A DNA stretch of 13,720 nucleotides from Irpex lacteus. Lineage: Eukaryota; Basidiomycota; Agaricomycetes; Polyporales; Irpicaceae. Made by a program: the position numbers and the translations under genes. Below are positions 8,454 through 13,720 of this stretch, piece after piece. The DNA is taken from assembly GCA_001986395.2 (NCBI GenBank), contig MQVO02000235.1:1-13720 (forward strand), given 5' to 3'. The first letter of the stretch is position 1; every line of letters starts with the position of its first letter. The notes below the pieces were generated by a model. It had not been told where the DNA came from. It searched no databases and saw only the letters and a list, made by a program, of their open reading frames with translations.

Positions 8454-8525
8454 GGTGCCAAGAGGAATTGAACCTCTGAAAAAAGTATTAACAGTACTCC
8501 ACATTAACCACTCTGACATGGCACC
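8454..8525 (-). tRNA. trnN: tRNA-Asn (anticodon GUU)
   Basis: A 72-nt cloverleaf on the minus strand. The acceptor GGTGCCA pairs fully with TGGCACC. The anticodon arm is GAGTA-CTGTTAA-TACTT with U33 and anticodon GTT at 34-36. The variable loop has 5 nt. The T arm AGAGG-TTCAATT-CCTCT is perfect. The D loop has GG, but the D stem is weak (two sound pairs). CCA is not encoded, as is normal for mitochondria. Confidence 0.85.
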
Positions 8526-8566
8526 CTAATTTTTATAAGTTAAAATATTTTATTTTTTTTAAGTAT

Positions 8567-8638
8567 ATGGTAGGCGTGACTCGAACACGCTAGGGCTCTT
8601 TCCCAAAAAGAGTAACAATCCACTTAGTCTTCTACCAT
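8567..8638 (-). tRNA. trnP: tRNA-Pro (anticodon UGG)
   Basis: A 72-nt cloverleaf on the minus strand. The acceptor ATGGTAG pairs with CTACCAT. The anticodon arm CTCTT-TTTGGGA-AAGAG gives TGG, which reads the CCN box in mitochondria. The variable loop is CCCTA and the T arm GCGTG-TTCGAGT-CACGC is perfect. The D arm has GG in its loop and a 3-bp stem. It lies 41 nt from tRNA-Asn on the same strand. Confidence 0.9.
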
Positions 8639-8711
8639 TCTTGTTTTTATCCTTGCCCCCATACTCTTTTTCTTTTTAATTCTTAAAAAGAAATAATATA
8701 AAAAAAGGATC

Positions 8712-8802
8712 CCCCAAAAAACATCCCCAAAAACTAGGTATTATAAATAATTCTAACTAGTTTTTTTGGGGATTATTTCTACCGCGACCCTAGTTTTTTG
8801 GG
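8712..8802. repeat. C4A6CTAG hairpin element 8, long form, plus an extra arm
   Basis: 8712-8782 repeats 2724-2792 almost exactly, including both CCCCAAAAA arms, the loop GGTATTATAAATAATTCTAA and the right flank GATTATTTCTAC. After it, CCCTAGTTTTTTGGG at 8788-8802 is another right arm. The stretch 8803-8932 shows no gene. Confidence 0.9.
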
Positions 8803-8932
8803 TTTAAATAATAACAAAAACTTATTCTAATAATCTCTTTTAAGAATGGAACAAAATGGAACAATCTAAGTTGAGATAAATTTGTTTACCCCCTTATTAT
8901 TTCTTGCTGCAACCCACCATTCAACTCAAAAT

Positions 8933-9226
8933 TTAAGGTAAAACCCCCCCTTTTTTAATAATAATACAAAAAGGATTAATGACTAAATCACAAGTACAGG
9001 AAATCCGGTAATAAATCCAAAATCTTTTAAAATAAAATTTATCACGGAGAAGCTTATCAGTGGTATCATAAAGATGACCATCCAATTGACCTATTGTCTG
9101 ATCAATCCCTCTATCCACACTTTCATCATTAAGTACTGTTCGAGTTGTGCTAAAATAACGCTTAGCATTTGCGTTTACAAACACCTTAAAACCTTGCCCT
9201 TGACAAGCTAAATCTTTGAGTTTCCC
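8933..9226 (-). pseudogene. Broken gene cluster, part 4: FVNANAKRYFSTTR frame
   Basis: The frame is open from about 9226, just past a C6 run on the plus strand. It reads DLACQGQGFKVFVNANAKRY, then FSTTRTVLNDESVDRGIDQT and IGQLDGHLYDTTDKLL, ending at 8933. A GTG at 9184 gives 83 residues; no ATG is present. The part before the C6 run continues naturally into the neighbouring frame at 9208-9306, which suggests a one-base length change in the run. The family is unknown. Confidence 0.4.
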
Positions 9227-9306
9227 CCCTTAACTATGACGAGCAAGATGTTACGATGAGGCACGACGTCACATATACCATCATTAACTTTCTGTTCAAT
9301 AACCAT
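9208..9306 (-). pseudogene. Broken gene cluster, part 3: MVIEQKVNDG frame
   Basis: From ATG 9306 the frame reads MVIEQKVNDGICDVVPHRNI, then LLVIVKGGNSKI and TAG. The codons KGG span the homopolymer at 9224-9229. A one-base change there would join this frame to the next (KLKDLACQGQG). I do not recognise the product. Confidence 0.4.
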
Positions 9307-9357
9307 AATTAGTTTATTATAGACAATTATCCCCTTATAACTAGTTAATGTATTACA

Positions 9358-9534
9358 TTAAATTCGTACATCCTTACTATAAAATAAACCTCAACCCTCG
9401 GATGTTTTATACATTTTATAATAGTTTGCTACAGAGCCACCTCGAACATATAGATTTATATCATACGCTGCTTTTAAATACACAAAGAAATACATTTTAT
9501 AGCTCCCATAATCCTCTCCTCCATTGAAATAAAT
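9358..9534 (-). pseudogene. Broken gene cluster, part 2: 58-codon frame with a TGA Trp
   Basis: The frame reads FNGGEDYGSYKMYFFVYLKA, then YDINLYVRGGSVANYYKMYK and EGWGLFYSKDVRI before TAA; the W is TGA, so it is continuous only in table 4. There is no ATG at its start. It overlaps the end of part 1 in another frame. The reading is clearly protein-like, but I cannot assign it. Confidence 0.4.
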
Positions 9535-9694
9535 TTAAAGATTCTCCCTCCCTAAAAATAAAAGTTAAAATAAAAAGGATAAAGTGTGTTTTATTTAAAT
9601 TGGTTAATGTAAGCCCAATTTGTTTTTGACAGTTAATTCGATTAAACCTTTTTGGATTATATAAGGATGTTTTTAAACTTAATTTCTCTTCCAT
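9497..9694 (-). pseudogene. Broken gene cluster, part 1: 65-codon frame
   Basis: From ATG 9694 the frame reads MEEKLSLKTSLYNPKRFNRI, followed by TLTNLNKTHFILFILTFIF and ends LWEL. It begins just after a perfect palindrome (9698-9719), in the position of a gene start. It may be the first part of one gene running through 9534-8933 with frame breaks, or an independent short ORF. Weak evidence. Confidence 0.3.
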
Positions 9695-9697
9695 ATC

Positions 9698-9719
9698 AAA
9701 AGGATAAGCTTATCCTTTT
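9698..9719. promoter_or_regulatory. Perfect 22-bp palindrome with a T run
   Basis: AAAAGGATAAGCTTATCCTT continues as TT, self-complementary over 22 bases and followed by about nine more T on the plus strand. It could form a hairpin, a recombination site or a transcript end. It stands directly upstream of the ATG at 9694 on the minus strand. The stretch 9720-9840 shows no gene. Confidence 0.6.
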
Positions 9720-9840
9720 TTTTTTTATTTAATAATTTGTATACAAATAAACGAATCACAACTTTATCCTCGAGTTAATATATACTATGGTTATTTGTCA
9801 GTATAGTTTATTGTTAGACACAAATAATACCCACTTTTAA

Positions 9841-9936
9841 CTAAACTTTGGAGATATTAGAAGCAGCACCAATAGAAAAATATATTGTAACCTCTTTAGT
9901 GTCGACATTAGTAACCTCCACTTTCATAAAAGTTTT
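9841..9936 (-). pseudogene. NUMOD1-like tail of an intron-encoded endonuclease
   Basis: Past a TAA at 9937-9939 the same frame continues as TFMKVEVTNVDTKEVTIYFS, then IGAASNISKV and TAG. The T.EVTIY.SI.AA pattern resembles the NUMOD1 DNA-binding motif found at the end of fungal mitochondrial intron endonucleases. Because frame and theme continue across the TAA, the stop is probably a single disruption. It is a short fragment. Confidence 0.5.
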
Positions 9937-10053
9937 TTAAACCTTTGCGTTAATTAAATTTGCACTTTCGTCAACTGAGTTTAACTTGAAAGTATATCTC
10001 CCTAAAACAGGTTTATCTTGCTCCAAGTAAATAAAATGTTCAATGTATCTTTT
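9937..10053 (-). pseudogene. Intron-ORF-like sequence read in frame from the cox1 exon
   Basis: Directly after VGLDID the cox1 frame continues as KRYIEHFIYLEQDKPVLGRY, then TFKLNSVDESANLINAKV before TAA. This is not Cox1, which normally goes on with (T/S)RAYFT. The DKPVLGRYTF segment resembles the C-terminal part of fungal mitochondrial intron ORFs. It may be an intron ORF fused to its upstream exon, as is known for in-frame group I intron ORFs, shortened by deletion, or a recombination junction. Confidence 0.55.
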
Positions 10054-10398
<345 letters not shown>

Positions 10399-10405
10399 TA
10401 TTGAT

Positions 10406-10588
10406 TATTACTATAACTATCCTCTTACAAGAATACTGAGAGTTATAGGGGGAGTAGAAGCAGTAGTCGTATTGTTAAAGAAACATTTGCTTTGCCCATA
10501 TCCTCTGGATATTATTTTAGCTTTTATAGCTTTAGTTCAATTTACCCAGACCCCACAAAAACTAGTTAGAATTAATTATAATTCCTAG
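10406..10588 (+). pseudogene. Unrecognised hydrophobic protein fragment
   Basis: The frame reads YYYNYPLTRILRVIGGVEAV, then VVLLKKHLLCPYPLDIILAF and IALVQFTQ, with two hydrophobic stretches likely to be membrane helices. It runs into hairpin element 9 from about 10551 and stops there at TAG 10586. It has no start codon; its left end meets the cox1 fragment head to head at about 10399. It recalls hypothetical membrane proteins of basidiomycete mitochondria, from memory and unchecked. Confidence 0.45.
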
Positions 10589-10598
10589 TTTTTTGGGG
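10551..10598. repeat. C4A6CTAG hairpin element 9
   Basis: The left arm CCCCACAAAAACTAG pairs with CTAGTTTTTTGGGG, with one unmatched CA. It truncates the hydrophobic fragment and precedes the nad1 fragment. Confidence 0.85.
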
Positions 10599-10657
10599 AA
10601 GCTTTATTTTAATTAAATTGAGTGGTTTATCTCTCTTGTTTCTGCTCTTCTTTGTTG

Positions 10658-10780
10658 ATGTGTAATTTCATTTGCACCTGGGTAACCATCGTAGACCACA
10701 ACTATGGATTCATTCTTACATTAGCAATTAGTAGTGTGGGTGTATTTGGTACTCTTCTTGCTGGAGACTATAATCAATAA
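10658..10780 (+). pseudogene. nad1: nad1 fragment
   Basis: From ATG 10658 the frame gives ICTWVTIVDHNYGFILTLAI, then SSVGVFGTLLAG, DYNQ and TAA. DxNxG...LAISS.GV.G.LLAG is a conserved membrane segment of NADH dehydrogenase subunit 1, the quinone-site subunit of complex I. In the intact protein the next residues are W(S/A)SNSKY; here the frame ends instead. The confident part is about 10688-10765. The ATG is probably fortuitous. Only about 25-30 codons of roughly 320 remain. Confidence 0.7.
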
Positions 10781-10985
10781 ATCAATAATAATAAACTATT
10801 ATATTAATTCTTTTATTTTAGTTAAAAACCGGGGGGGAACTGTTTACTGTATGTAACACTAACACAGTATTGGAGTAGTTATATTTCTACAAAGTATACC
10901 CTACAATTACAATCTTAACAGATATTAACAGAGATATTAACTTGTTATAAACTTCATAATGTTAAGTTATGATTAGGTATGGTAA
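10781..10985. other. Spacer with a 27-bp repeat and a G run
   Basis: Bases 10804-10830 repeat 480-506 exactly (27 bp, from TTAATTCTTTTATTTTAGTT). A G-run follows. No gene is visible before the long repeat begins at 10986. Confidence 0.6.
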
Positions 10986-11465
10986 TAAAAAATGAGATAT
11001 AAAGTAAGGAATAGTAAGCTTCTACTACTCAAACATATAAAAAAGTTTGGGGAAAAGTATATTCACAGTAATATAATGTGCAGTTTGACAGTGTAAGTGT
11101 AGTAGTTTAGCTCTTATAACTAAAAATAAATTAAATTTGGGTCTCCCTATCTTATAATTTATTTCAGGAGAGAGGGAGTTACATTATAGAATACACATTC
11201 TTTTTGTTTACTTTTTCTTTAAGAGAACTGAAAAAACATAAAAACTACTCTAAGACTATTTAGATTACTAGCGAAACTATAAAAGTTGTATAACCCTTGG
11301 ATTCGGTGGTTATAGAAAGCAATGATCTCGTGATGCGAGAAATTGACTAAGAGAAAAAAAAAAATGAATAAATTCAATATCTTTTTATTCTTTTCATTAT
11401 ACACAATTGATTAGTTTTGTAAGAGTTCAAATAAGTAATAAATTTAATTTGGGGGGAAGGGTTAA

Positions 11466-11633
11466 TTCTTTTATTTTAGTTAAAAACCATTGATCTTTTC
11501 TATCCAATAAAACACCAGTATATATATTTAGTTTAGTATTAATAGCTAAAGCTAAACTTTCTACATCTGATTTAGAATAACTGTTTGTGTATATTCTAAC
11601 TCTATTTCTACCTTTATCAAAATTATATTTATT
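11466..11633 (-). pseudogene. LAGLIDADG homing endonuclease C-terminal remnant (copy 2, in frame)
   Basis: This is the counterpart of 483-650. One extra T in the run near 11529 makes the frame continuous from the TNSYSK motif through TKLNIYTGVLLDRKDQW to FLT. The restored continuity supports a real protein-coding origin. It remains a fragment of about 56 codons without a start or catalytic motif. Its end coincides with the 27-bp repeat at 11462-11488, also present at 10804-10830. Confidence 0.75.
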
Positions 11634-11858
11634 TTATATTTATCTTTTCTTTATGATTTTAATTTAGGTATATTCTATTTGTTAGCCGTATCATCTTTAG
11701 CAACTTAATTTATAAGGAATACTCTTAGCCGGATGCCGCCAGTACCAAAAATAGTAAGTTGTGATTTATATTTTTTATATGAAAGTGTAAGCTTTTTACT
11801 TCTTTTATGTTGAGGACTCCAATTATTTAATAATAATACATATTATTTACTCTCCTGT

Positions 11859-11898
11859 GACTGTGTAATTTATTTAATTTTATTTTAAGTAGAGGGTC
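11859..11898. repeat. 40-bp dispersed repeat, counterpart of R1
   Basis: Same 40 bp as 878-917 within copy 2 of the long repeat. Confidence 0.85.
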
Positions 11899-12333
11899 CC
11901 CTATTAAATTTTATTTATTATCATAGCAATATATTTCTTATCTTATTACATCTTTATTAATTTAATTCATTTTATTTATTTTACACTTATAAATAGTAAA
12001 CAATAATATTCCGTTTATATTAGTTATAAATCAAATTAAAAATAGCAATCATCCTATACACTAACCATTTTATGGAATTGTAGTATACCTAGCTATTTTA
12101 AAACAAATTATTATAATTTAATATAAACAAAAATTTAATATATAAAAATGGAAAATATATTAAAAAAAGGGAGGGTGTGATTTTTAATTAAATCAGCTAC
12201 AGTACATCAATCTTAAAATTAAAAATTTTTACCCAAGGGACACTCTTATTTTACCAAAGAAAATAGTGATAAAAAGAAGAGTGACTTTATTATTTTTTTC
12301 AATTAACTATATTTTTATTCTTTAACATTACTC

Positions 12334-12379
12334 CCCCAAAAAACTAGTTAGAATTATTTCTAATTCCTAGTTTTTTGGG
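12334..12379. repeat. C4A6CTAG hairpin, counterpart of element 1
   Basis: Same as 1357-1402; here the leading C run has one more C. Confidence 0.85.
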
Positions 12380-12789
12380 TCATTATTATTTATTATAATA
12401 GTTAAAATAACTTTATTATCTTTATTTTTCTTTTATATTCTCTTTAATCTTTAGCTTTACTCAAAAGGGGCTAGTCGTAGTTCAAATGATCTAGTTTTAG
12501 TTAGTTAAATAAAGAAGATAGTAAGTTACCTCTTCGATCTTTAGTTTCACTCATTAGACTGATTGCTAAAGTTCAAATTATTAATAGTTTGGGAATATAA
12601 ACAAAAAATTAAATATATAAAATGGAAGACTAACCGTCCACCTATTTTTTTTATTATCTAATTTATTTTGTTCCCTCCCTCCCTAATTCTTTTATTTAAA
12701 TATAATATAAAATTTTACTATAATTCCTTACAAAAATAATGTAGACTTAGTTGCTCACTTAATCTTATTTACTTTATTTACTTAACCTT

Positions 12790-12829
12790 CCCCAAAAAAC
12801 TAATTATTTCTAATTCCTAGTTTTTTGGG
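12790..12829. repeat. C4A6CTAG hairpin, counterpart of element 2
   Basis: Same as 1812-1851. Confidence 0.85.
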
Positions 12830-12962
12830 ATTAGCTAATTCAACTAAACTATTTTTTAATAAACTAACTAATGGTACTATAATTAAGAAATGTGCAAAGT
12901 ATAGAACTGTATTTATTTGTTAAAATTCTATAAATGAAAACTCTATAAATAAAATTTTTACG

Positions 12963-13179
12963 TTGCTCCACCTCCTAGATAAAGGACAAATTGGAGGTAC
13001 TGTTTACGGACGTTATGTTTCTTTAGTTTATACTTTATTCATGGAAAAAACAAAATAATATTGTAACAGCCAATAAGAGATTATATCCTTTTACAGAAGT
13101 GAATCCGTTTATGAGTTGGAGTGAGAAATTGTCAATGGTTTTATACGGTGATTCACCTGAAGCTAAGATCTTAAGGTAA
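12963..13179 (+). pseudogene. Remnant frame related to the 551-residue ORF, copy 2 (frameshifted)
   Basis: Counterpart of 1985-2200. The sequence is the same except for one additional A after ATGG near 13045, which shifts the frame and removes the continuous 71-codon reading. Because copy 1 keeps the frame and matches a protein family, this extra base is more likely an error or a late change. Confidence 0.6.
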
Positions 13180-13720
13180 AATATAATTTACCATTTATAT
13201 ATACCTATAGTTAATTCTCTAATAATAATTTAATATAAAGATTAATAAATGCTAGTTAAAGTTTAATAGAGTTATATTTGGAATAGTAATAAATGAGTTA
13301 TTAAATAAATTAGTATATCAGTGCAAAGTAAATAAAAAGTGAAAGAGAGAGTATAATTCTTTAGTCTTGCACAGAAAAAGAAAAAGAGTAAAGTAAAAAA
13401 AAAAATCCTAGCAATAAGCTTATATAAAAATAACTATCTGTTTTTTAGTTGGAAATGGATTAGAGTTGTCATAAAGTTATAGGGCATATGTAACTAAGTA
13501 GTGCAGTGGTAAGAGGAAAGTGTGTATAGATTAAATATAATAAAAAATTAAAGTAGTGATATAAATTAAAATTATTTATTTTAACAGATTAAAATTTTAC
13601 TATATTTTATTTTCTTTAGTAAAGATTATTTACAAGGATAGGAGGATAAATCAAGAGAGTCAGTAATTAATTATCTAAGTTATACAGTTTACTTCTATGA
13701 ACCTATACCCTCCCCAAAAA
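13180..13720. other. Non-coding stretch, counterpart of 2201-2732
   Basis: Nothing gene-like. The window ends at 13712-13720 in the CCCCAAAAA arm of the long hairpin element that occurs in full at 2724 and 8712. Confidence 0.5.

Larger units (their letters stand above)
10986..13720. repeat. Long direct repeat, copy 2
   Basis: Second copy of 1-2732, running to the end of the window. It stops at the first arm of the C4A5 hairpin repeat (13712-13720), where copy 1 continues into 2733. Everything annotated in 1-2732 is present here too. In this copy the LAGLIDADG remnant is in frame and the 71-codon remnant is frameshifted, the reverse of copy 1. Confidence 0.95.

Noticed and set aside
11219..11404. 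Minus-strand frame of 61 codons in copy 2 of the long repeat
   Set aside because: It depends on a run-length difference near 11350-11360 and is not open in copy 1; composition is simple AT-rich translation.

Overview
The window looks like fungal mitochondrial DNA. It is very AT-rich, holds two tRNA genes without an encoded CCA, carries remnants of cox1, nad4, nad1 and LAGLIDADG homing endonucleases, and the larger cox1 fragment needs TGA read as tryptophan (translation table 4). The wording of the two cox1 pieces reminds me of basidiomycete (Agaricomycetes-like) Cox1, but that is recollection, not a search.

The molecule repeats itself. Bases 1-2732 return as 10986-13720 in the same orientation, with about two dozen differences that are mostly one-base length changes in short runs. 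The simplest reading is a circle, or a head-to-tail tandem, of about 10,985 bp that the contig runs past by a quarter turn. Each copy breaks a reading frame that the other keeps, so isolated frameshifts here should be treated as possible sequencing noise.

Layout of one unit. 1-2732 is mostly non-coding, with two short structures, a LAGLIDADG C-terminal remnant (minus strand), hairpin repeats and a remnant frame at 1985-2200. 2724-5860 is a patchwork of broken pieces: a cox1 exon with the start of a LAGLIDADG ORF (minus), nad4 N-terminal part (plus), a second LAGLIDADG domain (minus), nad4 middle part (plus), and several unrecognised frames. The pieces are bounded by a 40-bp repeat (or parts of it) or by C4A6CTAG hairpins. 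6425-8080 (minus) is the only long intact ORF, an unrecognised 551-residue protein with one membrane segment and a long charged tail; its frame stays open to 8248 without an ATG. 8454-8638 holds tRNA-Asn(GUU) and tRNA-Pro(UGG), both minus. 8933-9694 (minus) has four short frames in series that may be one broken gene. 9841-10398 (minus) is a cox1 exon running in frame into intron-ORF-like sequence. 10406-10780 (plus) holds an unrecognised hydrophobic fragment and a nad1 fragment.

Only the two tRNAs and the 551-residue ORF look able to function. The rest reads as a recombination-built mitochondrial circle or plasmid-like molecule, or a rearranged segment of a larger mitochondrial genome.
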